Part shown: in pieces, positions 47,408-56,416 of the stretch | Layout of the letters: each line of letters starts with the position of its first letter | Position numbering within the stretch: the stretch's first letter is position 1 | NCBI RefSeq assembly: GCF_006569185.2 | Contig: NZ_VIGC02000011.1 | Span: forward strand, 1-64,000 | DNA length: 64,000 nucleotides | Reading direction: 5' to 3' | DNA from: Litorilinea aerophila | Lineage (GTDB): Bacteria > Chloroflexota > Anaerolineae > Caldilineales > Caldilineaceae | Program-made: the position numbers and the translations under genes | The notes under the pieces: model-generated | What the model was told of the DNA's origin: nothing | Database searches by the model: none | Seen by the model: the letters and a program-made list of their open reading frames with translations, nothing else

Positions 47408-50257
47408 ATGCAAGTTCGAATCGAAGTGCGGATGCCGCACACCGCGGCAGCCCGGGAGATCGTGCGCCAGGCCGCCACGCTGGGAATCCGCGGCCTGACG
47501 GCGTGCAACCTCTCCCGGCTCTACTTTCTGTCCCACCACCCGGGCACAGAGTCACTCCAACGGCTCTGTGCCCTTCTGTTGGTAGACCCAGTCACGGAAC
47601 AGGCCCACTGGCAGATCTTCGACGGCGCACCGCCGCCGGCCGAGAGCCCCCACGCCGTCATCGAGGTGGCCCCCCGGCCGGGCGTCACCGATGTGGAAGC
47701 TCGGGAGCTGGTCCGGGGGATGGCCGAACTGGGCCTGCCAACCTGCGAAGTGGCCACGGCCATGCGCTATGAGCTGGTAGGGGACTTGAGCCAGGCCGAC
47801 CTGCACCGCCTGGCCCGCCAGCTCCTCTGTAATGAAACGGTGGAACATTATTGTCTGGGCCCTATTATACCCCAATTTGGCGTGGCTGCACAGGCCGGCG
47901 ATCAGGTGGAAACGGTGCCCATCCGCACCCTGACCGACCCGGAACTGCTCGCCCTCAGCCGGGATCGACTCCTCTCCCTGGATGTGGATGAGATGCGCGC
48001 GATCCAGGCGTTCTACGTGGCCCAGGATCGGGATCCCACCGATGTGGAGCTGGAAACCCTGGCCCAGACCTGGTCCGAGCACTGCGTCCACAAGACCTTC
48101 CGCGCCTGCATCGACTTCACCTGGCTGGACGAGGCAGGCCAGGTCAAGGCGCAGGAGACCATCGACGGTCTCCTGCGCACTTACATTCGCGCGGCCACCG
48201 AGGCCATTGCACCGCCCTGGCTCCACTCCGCCTTTGTGGACAACGCCGGCATCATCGCCTTCGACGACACCCATGACCTGGCCTTCAAGGTCGAAACCCA
48301 CAACCACCCCTCCGCGCTGGAGCCCTTCGGCGGCGCCAACACCGGCGTGGGCGGCGTGGTGCGGGACATCCTGGGCGTCTCCGCCCGGCCCATCGCCACC
48401 ACCGATGTCCTCTGCTTCGGCCCCCAGGATCTGCCCCACGAGGAGCTGCCCGAGGGGGTTCTCCATCCCCGGCGCATTGCCGACGGCGTGGTGGCCGGCA
48501 TCGGCGACTACGGCAACAAACTGGGCCTGCCCACAGCCAGCGGCGCCGTCCTCTACGACCCGGGCTACCTGGGCAACCCCCTGGTCTTCTGCGGCTGCGC
48601 TGGCCTGCTGCCCCGGGGCAGCCATCCCACCGCCCCCCAACCCGGCGACCTGGTGGTGGTGTTGGGCGGACGAACCGGCCGGGATGGCCTCCACGGCGCC
48701 ACTTTTTCCTCCGCCGAACTCACCCACGAGACGGGCGAAATCGCCGGCAGCGCGGTTCAAATCGGCGACCCCATCACCGAAAAGGGCCTCATCGAGGTGG
48801 TGGAACGGGCCCGGGATCAGCAGCTTTACCACGCCATCACCGACTGCGGCGCCGGCGGCCTCTCCTCGGCCGTAGGCGAGATGGGGGAAACCCTGGGGGT
48901 GGAGGTGGAGCTCACCCGCGTGCCCCTCAAATACCCTGGCCTGGTCCCCTGGGAGATCTGGCTCTCCGAGGCCCAGGAGCGCATGGTCATGGCCGTGCCG
49001 CCGGACCGGCTGAAGGCCCTCCAGGCCCTGGCCGAGCAGTGGGATGTGGAGCTCAGCGTCCTGGGACGCTTCCGAGACGACGGCCAGCTGCGGGTGTACC
49101 ACGACGGCCGGGTGGTGGCCGACCTGCCCATGGCCTTCCTGCACGAAGGGCTGCCCCGGCGCCACATGCGCGCGGTCTACCAGGATCCGGCCCCGGCCGA
49201 GGAGGCGCTCCCGGATCGCCCGGCGGGTGAGCTGCTGCTGGCCCTGCTGGCCCACCCCACTGTGGCCAGCAAGGAGGCCATCATCCGCCGCTACGACCAC
49301 GAGGTGCGGGGCGGCACCCTGGTGCGTCCGTGCACCGGCCCCGAGCTGGACGGCCCCACGGATGCCGCGGTGCTCAAACCCCTGGGCACCTGGCATCACA
49401 GCCGCGCCTTCGCCCTCAGCGCGGGCATCAACCCGCTCCTGGGCCGACGGGACCCCTACGCCATGGCCGTCAGCGCGGTGGATGAGGCCGTGCGCAATGC
49501 GGTGGCCGTGGGCGCGGACCCGGACTACATCGCCATCCTGGACAACTTCTGCTGGGGCAACCCCACCCTGCCGGACCGGCTGGGCGGGCTGGTGCGGGCC
49601 TGCCAGGGCTGCTACGACGCCGCCCTGGCCTACCGTGCGCCCTTCATCTCGGGCAAGGACAGCCTGTACAACGAATTCAACGGCCAGCCCATCCCCGGCA
49701 CTCTGCTCATCTCGGCCATCGCCCTGGTACCGGACATGCACCACACCGTCACGTCGGACCTGAAGGCACCTGGCAACCGGCTCTACCTGGTGGGAGAAAC
49801 CCGGCCGGAGCTGGGCGGTTCCCTGCTCTATGCCCTGCTGGGCCAGGAAGGGGGCACGCCGCCGGGCCTGCTGGCGGATCCGTTGCCCCGCTACCGGGCC
49901 CTGCACCGGGCCATCCGCCAGGGGCTGGTGCAGGCCTGCCACGATTTGAGCGAAGGCGGCCTGGCCGTGGCCCTGGCCGAGATGGCCATCGCCGGTCGGC
50001 TGGGCGCCGCCATCACCCTGCCCACGGACGACCTTGCCGACAGCGGGTGGCTCTTCAGCGAGAGCAACGGCCGCCTGCTGGTGGAGGTGGCCCCCGAAGA
50101 TGTGGACGCCTTTGAGGCTCACTTCCAGGGCCTGCCCCTGATCCCCCTGGGCGACGTCACCTCGGCCGGGCGGCTCAGGGTCCAGCGGGGAAATCGCACC
50201 CTGATCGACCTGGAGCTCGATACCCTGGTGTCCACGTGGAAAGGCAGCCTGAGCTAG
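47408..50257 (+). CDS. purL: Phosphoribosylformylglycinamidine synthase, PurS-like domains fused to PurL
   Basis: A 949-residue enzyme for the fourth step of IMP synthesis: FGAR + Gln + ATP to FGAM. Residues about 1-75 and 80-160 each resemble the small PurS subunit ([14 protein letters not shown] and [14 protein letters not shown] starts), so a tandem PurS-like pair is fused to the small-type PurL. The PurL core follows, with the diagnostic [11 protein letters not shown] block at about 223 and the [21 protein letters not shown] block, plus two ATPase-like halves and [14 protein letters not shown]. The usual small PurL is about 740 residues, which fits the added N-terminal pair. It is the first gene of the pur run; the glutaminase PurQ is encoded after the hicBA insert. 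Confidence 0.9.
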   Translation: MQVRIEVRMPHTAAAREIVRQAATLGIRGLTACNLSRLYFLSHHPGTESLQRLCALLLVDPVTEQAHWQIFDGAPPPAESPHAVIEVAPRPGVTDVEARELVRGMAELGLPTCEVATAMRYELVGDLSQADLHRLARQLLCNETVEHYCLGPIIPQFGVAAQAGDQVETVPIRTLTDPELLALSRDRLLSLDVDEMRAIQAFYVAQDRDPTDVELETLAQTWSEHCVHKTFRACIDFTWLDEAGQVKAQETIDGLLRTYIRAATEAIAPPWLHSAFVDNAGIIAFDDTHDLAFKVETHNHPSALEPFGGANTGVGGVVRDILGVSARPIATTDVLCFGPQDLPHEELPEGVLHPRRIADGVVAGIGDYGNKLGLPTASGAVLYDPGYLGNPLVFCGCAGLLPRGSHPTAPQPGDLVVVLGGRTGRDGLHGATFSSAELTHETGEIAGSAVQIGDPITEKGLIEVVERARDQQLYHAITDCGAGGLSSAVGEMGETLGVEVELTRVPLKYPGLVPWEIWLSEAQERMVMAVPPDRLKALQALAEQWDVELSVLGRFRDDGQLRVYHDGRVVADLPMAFLHEGLPRRHMRAVYQDPAPAEEALPDRPAGELLLALLAHPTVASKEAIIRRYDHEVRGGTLVRPCTGPELDGPTDAAVLKPLGTWHHSRAFALSAGINPLLGRRDPYAMAVSAVDEAVRNAVAVGADPDYIAILDNFCWGNPTLPDRLGGLVRACQGCYDAALAYRAPFISGKDSLYNEFNGQPIPGTLLISAIALVPDMHHTVTSDLKAPGNRLYLVGETRPELGGSLLYALLGQEGGTPPGLLADPLPRYRALHRAIRQGLVQACHDLSEGGLAVALAEMAIAGRLGAAITLPTDDLADSGWLFSESNGRLLVEVAPEDVDAFEAHFQGLPLIPLGDVTSAGRLRVQRGNRTLIDLELDTLVSTWKGSLS

Positions 50258-50288
50258 ACGTTGTAAAATTCAGGAAGGAATTGTTCGC

Positions 50289-50345
50289 ATCAGCGTTCAT
50301 CTGCGTAGGCCAGCGTCCTATTTGACCCTTTTGTAGTAGAGCCAT
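50289..50345. repeat. CAGCGTTCATCTGCGT dispersed repeat (copy 2)
   Basis: A 57-base segment nearly identical to 37472-37529, beginning ATCAGCGTTCATCTGCGT and ending TAGAGCCAT. It lies between purL and the HicB-like gene, so it probably travels in the pur transcript. Confidence 0.75.
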
Positions 50346-50422
50346 ATGTAGGCCATATATAGATGGGTAAGACCACTCAGGAGGAATCTTAACCGGTGGT
50401 GAAACAAAGTGGAGCATCCAAG

Positions 50423-50629
50423 ATGAGGGAAATCATTTTTCTAGTGCAGGATTCCCCAGAAGGTGGATATGAAGCGCGCGCTCTAGGAGAATCGATCTTT
50501 ACTGAAGCAGACACGCTGGAAGAGCTACGAGCTATGGTACGAGATGCAGTAGCATGTCACTTCGATGAAAGCGAGCGTCCACAACTGATTCGGCTACATT
50601 TCGTCCGTGAAGAGGTTCTTCCTGCATGA
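50423..50629 (+). CDS. hicB: HicB-like antitoxin
   Basis: A 68-residue protein of the HicB type, a small alpha/beta fold, with the motif REIIFLVQDSPEGGYEARALG followed by EELRAMVRDAVACHF. The usual HicB C-terminal DNA-binding extension is not present, so this is a minimal form. The start at 50423 (MREIIF) has GGAG nine bases upstream; an in-frame GTG at 50396 is less likely. Its stop overlaps the HicA ATG by four bases. The pair lies inside the purine operon between purL and purQ, and its DNA is visibly more AT-rich than the neighbouring pur genes. Confidence 0.85.
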   Translation: MREIIFLVQDSPEGGYEARALGESIFTEADTLEELRAMVRDAVACHFDESERPQLIRLHFVREEVLPA

Positions 50630-50874
50630 GGCTACCGAGAGATCTGAGTGGAGACGAGCTGGTACTTCGACTCGAAAAATTCGGATATCACATCACCCGC
50701 CAAAGAGGCAGTCATATTCGCCTCTCTCGAGTTACCCATGAAGGAACTCATCACCTTACCATTCCGCGCCATAATCCGCTGCGGGTTGGAACTTTGAATG
50801 GGATATTAAATGATGTAGCCTCTCACCTGGGCATGAGCAAAGACGAATTACTCGCACAATTGTTCCAATCATGA
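50626..50874 (+). CDS. hicA: HicA-like mRNA interferase toxin
   Basis: An 82-residue HicA/YcfA-type dsRBD-like toxin that cleaves mRNA. The catalytic His is in the [11 protein letters not shown] block, and the [19 protein letters not shown] block is standard. The ATG overlaps the HicB stop (50626-50629), and its own stop overlaps the purQ ATG (50871-50874), so all three genes are translationally coupled. The order here is hicB-hicA rather than the more frequent hicA-hicB. Toxin production would then track purine gene expression (inference). Confidence 0.88.
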   Translation: MRLPRDLSGDELVLRLEKFGYHITRQRGSHIRLSRVTHEGTHHLTIPRHNPLRVGTLNGILNDVASHLGMSKDELLAQLFQS

Positions 50875-51656
50875 AACCGTCCATTCTGATCCTGCACGCC
50901 TCGGGTACCAACCGGGACCAGGAAGCCGCCCGGGCCTGTGAGCTGGCCGGTGGGGCACCCGAGATCGTCCACATCAACCAGTTGCGCCGGGGGGAGCGAC
51001 GCTTCCAGGACTACCAGATCCTGCTGCTGCCCGGTGGCTTCTCCTACGGCGATGCCCTGGGCGCAGGTACCCGCCTGGCCCTGGATCTCCACGTCTATTT
51101 CCACGACGAACTCCATGCCTTTGTGGAGAGCGGCAAACCGGTGCTGGGCATCTGCAACGGCTTTCAGGCCCTGGTCAAGGCCGGCCTGCTGCCCGGTCCC
51201 CTGGACGGCACCGGCAATGGCGACATGGCCACCCGGCCGGCTACCCTCACCGAGAACGCCCGCGGCCACTTCGAATGTCGCTGGGTCCACCTGGCCGTCA
51301 ACCCCCAGGCCCGGGCCGGCTGGCTCGCCGCCCTGGATGAGCTCATCTTCTGCCCGGTGGCCCACGGCGAGGGAAATTTCCAGGTCAAGGATGAAGCTAC
51401 CCTGGCCGCCCTGGAGGCCGAAGGACTGGTGGCCTTCCGCTATGTGGACCAGGGGGGCCAACCGGCCGGGGGACAATACCCCCTCAACCCCAACGGCTCC
51501 GTGGCCGACATAGCGGGCATCTGCAACCGGGCCGGCAACGTGGTCGGCCTGATGCCCCATCCGGAAGATCACCTGCTGCCTATCCAGAACCCCCTGGGCA
51601 GCCCCGGCCGCAGTGGCCTGGCCCTCTTTCAGGCCCTGGTGGCCAGCGTCCAATAG
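50871..51656 (+). CDS. purQ: Phosphoribosylformylglycinamidine synthase glutaminase subunit
   Basis: A 261-residue class I glutamine amidotransferase that hands ammonia to PurL. The nucleophile is Cys95 in LGICNGFQ, and the His-Glu pair lies in [11 protein letters not shown] near the C terminus. The [16 protein letters not shown] oxyanion region is complete. It begins at the ATGA shared with hicA and ends 18 bases before purC. The length is slightly above the usual 225-235 residues because of a mid-region insert ([17 protein letters not shown]), which is common in this group. Confidence 0.93.
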   Translation: MKPSILILHASGTNRDQEAARACELAGGAPEIVHINQLRRGERRFQDYQILLLPGGFSYGDALGAGTRLALDLHVYFHDELHAFVESGKPVLGICNGFQALVKAGLLPGPLDGTGNGDMATRPATLTENARGHFECRWVHLAVNPQARAGWLAALDELIFCPVAHGEGNFQVKDEATLAALEAEGLVAFRYVDQGGQPAGGQYPLNPNGSVADIAGICNRAGNVVGLMPHPEDHLLPIQNPLGSPGRSGLALFQALVASVQ

Positions 51657-51674
51657 AGCAAGGGAATCGAGCCC

Positions 51675-52688
51675 ATGGCCTTTCCAGAGAAATCACAACC
51701 GGCTGGCATCGTGACTGAGGAATTTCTGGCTCATCACCTGGATCATGCCCTGGCCCAGGTGGAGATCCCGGGGCTGGACGCCCCCGAGCGGGGCAAAGTG
51801 CGGGATATCTTCCGCCACGACGACCGGCTGATCCTGGTCACCACCGACCGGCTTTCAGCCTTTGACCGCATCCTGGGCCTGGTGCCCTTCAAGGGCCAGG
51901 TCCTCAATCAGCTCTCGGCCTTCTGGTTCGAGCAGACAGCGGATCTCATCAGCAATCACCTGCTGGCGGTACCCGACCCCAACGTGTCCGTGGTCCGCCG
52001 CTGTGAGCCCCTGCCGGTAGAGGTGGTGGTGCGGGGGTACATCACCGGCGTCACCCAGACGGCCCTCTGGTACCGCTACAGCCAGGGCGAGCGCACCATC
52101 TACGGCATCGACTTCCCCGAAGGGCTGCGAAAGAACGATCCCCTGCCGGAGCCCATCATCACGCCCACCACCAAAGCCCGGGACGGCGGCCACGACGAGC
52201 GCATCACGTCCGCCGAAGTGGTGGAGCGGGGCCTGGTGGACGAGGAAAGTTGGTCCCAGATCTGCCAGGCGGCGGTGGCCATTTTCCGGCGAGGCCAGGA
52301 GATCGCCCGCCGGGGCGGCCTGATCCTGGTGGATACCAAGTACGAGTTTGGCCGCACGCCCGACGGCCAGATCGTGCTGATCGACGAGGTCCACACGCCC
52401 GATTCCAGCCGCTTCTGGCTGGCCGAGAGCTATGCGGACCGCCACGCCGCGGGACAAGAGCCAGAAAATTTCGACAAGGAGTTCATCCGCCTCTACTACG
52501 CCGAGCGGGGCTACCGGGGCGACGGCGAGCCTTTTCCCATGCCCCCGGAGCTGGCCGTCCAGGCAGCTCGACGCTACATCCAGGTCTACGAGATGCTCAC
52601 TGGCACACGTTTCATGCCGGGCGAACTGCCAGCCCCGGCGCGTATTGTCCGCAACGTCCAGGCGTGGCTGGCGGCCTCTACAGGGTGA
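51675..52688 (+). CDS. purC: SAICAR synthase
   Basis: A 337-residue phosphoribosylaminoimidazole-succinocarboxamide synthase. Diagnostic blocks are GKVRDIFRHDDRLILVTTDRLSAFDRIL, VPFKGQVLNQLS, KYEFGRTPDGQIVLIDEVHTPDSSRFW and ESYADRHAAG. It joins CAIR with aspartate using ATP. The length fits the longer bacterial/yeast-type PurC rather than the 235-residue form. It lies in the pur run, followed by a repeat element and purE. Confidence 0.94.
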   Translation: MAFPEKSQPAGIVTEEFLAHHLDHALAQVEIPGLDAPERGKVRDIFRHDDRLILVTTDRLSAFDRILGLVPFKGQVLNQLSAFWFEQTADLISNHLLAVPDPNVSVVRRCEPLPVEVVVRGYITGVTQTALWYRYSQGERTIYGIDFPEGLRKNDPLPEPIITPTTKARDGGHDERITSAEVVERGLVDEESWSQICQAAVAIFRRGQEIARRGGLILVDTKYEFGRTPDGQIVLIDEVHTPDSSRFWLAESYADRHAAGQEPENFDKEFIRLYYAERGYRGDGEPFPMPPELAVQAARRYIQVYEMLTGTRFMPGELPAPARIVRNVQAWLAASTG

Positions 52689-52739
52689 ACGCGGAGCAGG
52701 CATCCTGCCCTGAAAAAGGACACAGATTCACGTAGATAG

Positions 52740-52816
52740 GTAGGTCCGGTCTCCTGGCCGGAGATCCGCACCCAACATGACAGGAACCCATGTCACGCAG
52801 GGATGCGTGACCTACG
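52740..52816. repeat. REP-like paired hairpin element (GTAG/CTAC)
   Basis: GTAGG at 52740, then stem TCCGGTC/GGCCGGA with loop TCCT (52745-52762), a spacer, then stem GTCACGC/GCGTGAC with loop AGGGAT (52792-52811), then CTACG at 52812-52816. It matches the element at 2691-2757 in both stems and in order. The 52689-52938 gap holds nothing else recognisable except CACAGATT-type words. Confidence 0.8.
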
Positions 52817-52938
52817 GGTCGTGCCGATTGTTCATCTCCCGCGGGGCCATGAAGGTGCAGGAAGCACTCAGATGCGGCGTAATCTGTGGCTAAAAACGAG
52901 CGTGCAAAGATAGTGAGCTGGAAAGGAAGTGGCAGAAA

Positions 52939-53427
52939 ATGACAACAGTGCCCCTGGTGGGCGTGATCATGGGCAGCAAGTCGGACTGGGAGACCATGCG
53001 CCATGCCGCGGAGACGCTGGAACAGTTCCAGGTTCCCCACGAGTGTCGGGTGGTTTCGGCCCACCGCACCCCCGAGTGGATGATGGAGTACGCGTCCCAG
53101 GCCGAGGGGCGGGGGCTGGAGGTGATCATTGCCGGCGCAGGCGGCGCCGCCCACCTGCCCGGCATGGTGGCCGGCCACACCCTCCTGCCCGTGATCGGCG
53201 TGCCCATCCAGAGCCGGGCCCTCAACGGCCTGGATTCCCTGCTTTCCATCGTGCAGATGCCCGCGGGCGTCCCTGTGGCCACCATGGCCATCGGGCGGGC
53301 CGGAGCCATTAACGCCGCGCTGCTGGCCGTGGCCATCCTGGGCGCCCGACGGCCAGAACTGCGCCAGCGCCTGCAGGCATACCGCCAGGAACGGGCCCGT
53401 CAAGTCCTGGCAGAGACCCTGGAGTAA
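52939..53427 (+). CDS. purE: N5-CAIR mutase (class I PurE)
   Basis: A 162-residue 5-(carboxyamino)imidazole ribonucleotide mutase. Visible are [20 protein letters not shown] and [17 protein letters not shown], with an invariant His in SAHRTP. It works with the PurK product encoded 22 bases downstream, which marks it as the class I (mutase) type. The start ATG has GGAAG about 9 bases upstream. Normal family length. Confidence 0.94.
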   Translation: MTTVPLVGVIMGSKSDWETMRHAAETLEQFQVPHECRVVSAHRTPEWMMEYASQAEGRGLEVIIAGAGGAAHLPGMVAGHTLLPVIGVPIQSRALNGLDSLLSIVQMPAGVPVATMAIGRAGAINAALLAVAILGARRPELRQRLQAYRQERARQVLAETLE

Positions 53428-53449
53428 ATCTGGAGCAATCGGATATATC

Positions 53450-54664
53450 ATGCCACCCACAACGACCATGGCTGTCACAGAAAATTCCAAAACCAAGACA
53501 ACGCCGATCCTGCCTGGCGCCACCATCGGCGTCTTCGGCAGTGGCCAGTTGGGGCGCATGTTGGCCCTGGAAGCCCGGCGCATGGGCTACCGCATCCACA
53601 CCTTCTCCCCAGACCAGGACTCGCCCACCGGCCAGGTGGCCGACCGGGAGGTGAGCGCGGCCTACGCCGACCTGGATGCGGTGCGGCAGTTCGTGCGCGG
53701 GGTGGATGTGGTGACCTTCGAGTTCGAGAACGTGGCCGCGGCCGTGGCCGACATCGCCGCAGAGGAGGGCGTGCCCGTCCGCCCCGGGGGCTGGGTGCTC
53801 CACACGGCCCAGCAGCGCCTGCGGGAGAAGGGCTTTCTGGCCGAGGCGGGTCTGCCGGTGACGCCCTTCGTGCCGGTCCACAGCCTGGCCGATCTGGAGG
53901 CCGGGCTGGCGCGCCTGGGCTGCCCCGCGGTGTTGAAAACCGCGGCCTTCGGCTACGATGGCAAGGGCCAGGTCAAAATCGAGCGCCCAGACGATGCGGC
54001 CGCGGCCTGGCAGACCATCGGCCAGCAGGAGGCCATCCTGGAGGGCTTTGTGGACTTTCAGTGCGAGATATCGGTGGTGGCCGCCCGGGGCGTGGACGGC
54101 AGCTTCGCCCACTACGGCGCCATCGAAAACATCCACCGCAACCACATCCTGGACATCTCCCTGGCGCCGGCCCGGGTGGCCCGGCCGGTGGCCGAACGGG
54201 CGGTGGCCCTGGCACGGTCGGTGTTGGAAGCGCTGGATGTGATCGGCGTGCTCTGTGTGGAATGCTTCGTGACCCGAGGGGGAGAGGTCCTGATCAACGA
54301 GATGGCGCCCAGGCCCCACAACTCCGGCCATCTGACCATCGACGCAGCGGTCACCAGCCAGTTCGAGCAACAGTTGCGCGCAATCTGCGGCCTGCCCCTG
54401 GGCAGCACCGAGCTGCTGCGCCCGGCAGCCATGGCCAACCTGCTGGGCGACCTGTGGGAAACGGGCACGCCGGACTGGGCAGCGGCCTGCCAGGTGCCGG
54501 GCGTGAAGCTCCACCTGTACGGAAAGCACGAACCCCGACCTGGCCGCAAGATGGGCCACCTCACCGCGCTGGGCAGCAGCGTGGATGAGGCCTTGGCCCA
54601 GGTTGAGACGGCCCGGGCCCGCTTGCAGGGCTACGCCGGCGGCAGAGGGCCAACCCCCTGTTGA
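53450..54664 (+). CDS. purK: N5-CAIR synthetase
   Basis: A 404-residue ATP-grasp enzyme that carboxylates AIR with bicarbonate and ATP. The GVFGSGQLGRMLALEARRMG start block, DVVTFEFENV, KTAAFGYDGKGQ and EMAPRPHNSGHLTIDA blocks are diagnostic. The first 18-20 residues are a polar extension; a second Met at 53468 is an alternative start. It follows purE at once and precedes purF. The C terminus (HLYGKHEPRPGRKMGH) is complete. Confidence 0.93.
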   Translation: MPPTTTMAVTENSKTKTTPILPGATIGVFGSGQLGRMLALEARRMGYRIHTFSPDQDSPTGQVADREVSAAYADLDAVRQFVRGVDVVTFEFENVAAAVADIAAEEGVPVRPGGWVLHTAQQRLREKGFLAEAGLPVTPFVPVHSLADLEAGLARLGCPAVLKTAAFGYDGKGQVKIERPDDAAAAWQTIGQQEAILEGFVDFQCEISVVAARGVDGSFAHYGAIENIHRNHILDISLAPARVARPVAERAVALARSVLEALDVIGVLCVECFVTRGGEVLINEMAPRPHNSGHLTIDAAVTSQFEQQLRAICGLPLGSTELLRPAAMANLLGDLWETGTPDWAAACQVPGVKLHLYGKHEPRPGRKMGHLTALGSSVDEALAQVETARARLQGYAGGRGPTPC

Positions 54665-54706
54665 GAGACAGGTTCATGAGCCGTGAACCGGAGGAGGACT
54701 CCACCC

Positions 54707-56128
54707 ATGTATTCCGACGATAAACTACACGAGGAATGCGGCATCTTCGGCATCTATGCGCCGGACCGGGAGGCGGCCCGTCGCACCTTTTTCGGCCTCT
54801 ATGCCCTGCAACATCGGGGCCAGGAAGGGGCCGGCATTGTCTCCTGCGATGGCCGCATGGCCCATATCCACAAGGGCATGGGCCTGGTCTCCCAGGTGTT
54901 CAATGAAGAGAACCTGCGCTACCTTCAGGGCCACATGGCCATTGGCCACACCCGCTATTCCACCACCGGCTCCACCAAACTCCGCAACACCCAGCCCTAC
55001 ATCCTGGAGACCCTGGACGGCCCCCTGGCCATCGGCCACAACGGCAACCTCATCAACGCGCCCCAACTGCGCCGGGAACTGCTGGAACGGGGCGTGGGAC
55101 TCCAGACATCCACCGACAGCGAGGTGATCATCCACCTGCTGGCCGGCGCCGGCGGGCCAGATTGGCCCACCCGCATCCGCATCATGATGGCCAAGGCCGA
55201 AGGGGCCTACAGCCTGGTCATCCTCACCCGGGAGGCCATCTACGGCGTACGGGACCCCTGGGGGTTGCGGCCGCTGGTACTGGGCGAGCTGGAAGGCGGC
55301 CACGTGCTGGCATCGGAGAGCTGCGCCTTCGCCACCATTGGCGCTCGCATGATCCGGGAGATCCAGCCGGGCGAGATTGTGCGGCTGGACCACAACGGCT
55401 ACGAGATCATGCAGGGGGCGCCCCCCCAGAAGCTGGCCTTCTGCACCTTCGAGCAGATCTACTTCGCCCGCCCCGACAGCGTGCTCAACGGCCGACTGGT
55501 CCACCAGGTTCGCCAGAAGCTGGGCCGGCAACTGGCCAAGGAGGCGCCGGTCAAGGCGGACATCGTCATCCCGGTGCCGGACTCGGGCACACCCCACGCC
55601 ATTGGCTACGCGCAGAAAAGCGGTATCCCCTACAGCGAAGGGCTGATCAAGAGCCGCTACATCGGCCGCACCTTCATCGAACCCACCGATCAGCTCCGCA
55701 AGGTGGGCGTGGCCATGAAGTTCAACCCCCTGCCCGACAACCTGAAAGGCCGTCGGGTGATCATGGTGGACGACTCCATCGTGCGGGGCAACACCTCTGG
55801 CCCTTTGGTACAGCTCCTGCGGGATGCCGGCGCGCGGGAAGTGCACGTGCGGGTGGCATGCCCCCCCATCAAGTTCCCCTGCTTCATGGGCGTGGACATG
55901 GCCACCCAGGCGGAGCTCATCGCCGCCAACAAGAGCATCGACGAGATCTGCGAACACATCGGCGCCGACTCCCTGGCCTTCCTCTCCATCTCCGGCATGA
56001 TGAAGGCCCTCAAGGCCACCGACGGCTACTGCAACGCCTGTTTCACCGGCGAATATCCCTTCCAGACGCCCATCCCCCTCATCGAGCTCCAGGAAAAGGA
56101 AAAATTCCCCCAGGTGTGGGGAAATTGA
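54707..56128 (+). CDS. purF: Amidophosphoribosyltransferase
   Basis: The first committed step of purine synthesis, Gln + PRPP to phosphoribosylamine. At the N terminus a 10-residue propeptide (MYSDDKLHEE) would be removed to expose the nucleophile Cys11 (CGIFGI), as in Bacillus PurF. The PRPP loop is VMVDDSIVRGNTS. Cys residues in LAFCTFEQIY, FPCFMG and GYCNACFTG suit a [4Fe-4S] cluster. The start at 54707 has GGAGGAGG nine bases upstream; an in-frame GTG at 54683 lies before that site. About 473 residues, normal length. Confidence 0.95.
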   Translation: MYSDDKLHEECGIFGIYAPDREAARRTFFGLYALQHRGQEGAGIVSCDGRMAHIHKGMGLVSQVFNEENLRYLQGHMAIGHTRYSTTGSTKLRNTQPYILETLDGPLAIGHNGNLINAPQLRRELLERGVGLQTSTDSEVIIHLLAGAGGPDWPTRIRIMMAKAEGAYSLVILTREAIYGVRDPWGLRPLVLGELEGGHVLASESCAFATIGARMIREIQPGEIVRLDHNGYEIMQGAPPQKLAFCTFEQIYFARPDSVLNGRLVHQVRQKLGRQLAKEAPVKADIVIPVPDSGTPHAIGYAQKSGIPYSEGLIKSRYIGRTFIEPTDQLRKVGVAMKFNPLPDNLKGRRVIMVDDSIVRGNTSGPLVQLLRDAGAREVHVRVACPPIKFPCFMGVDMATQAELIAANKSIDEICEHIGADSLAFLSISGMMKALKATDGYCNACFTGEYPFQTPIPLIELQEKEKFPQVWGN

Positions 56129-56178
56129 TGGGATCCACAGATGCCCCAAAGGGCACGGGGATGATTCACAGGGGATGA

Positions 56179-56273
56179 TTCACAATCGTCGGAGTCACGG
56201 ACAGGGCGGCGCCCAGGGGCGCACCTCTGGGCCCCTGTCCCTACACCCTGCACCGACAATCTTGAACGATACC
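56179..56273. repeat. Dispersed hairpin repeat (copy 2)
   Basis: Its flanks are almost identical to 17326-17392 (TTCACAATCGTCGG to CCGACAATCTTGAACGAT), with a longer inner hairpin of GGACAGGG and CCCTGTCC followed by CTAC. It occupies much of the 56129-56416 gap between purF and the acyl-CoA synthetase gene, which contains no other feature that I can see. Confidence 0.75.
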
Positions 56274-56416
56274 CCAAGGGCACAACCTGGCCAGATGTCC
56301 TCAGAAATTGGGGCGATTGCCCTGATCCATCGACAAAAATCCATGCTACAATGGACTCCGAATTGTGGGCTGGGTAGTCCAGACCCGAAACCAACAGGAG
56401 CATGGGAAGAGGACTT

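Noticed and set aside
47552-50122. An 856-codon minus-strand frame opposite purL
   Set aside because: Shadow of the purL coding strand; purL motifs are unambiguous.
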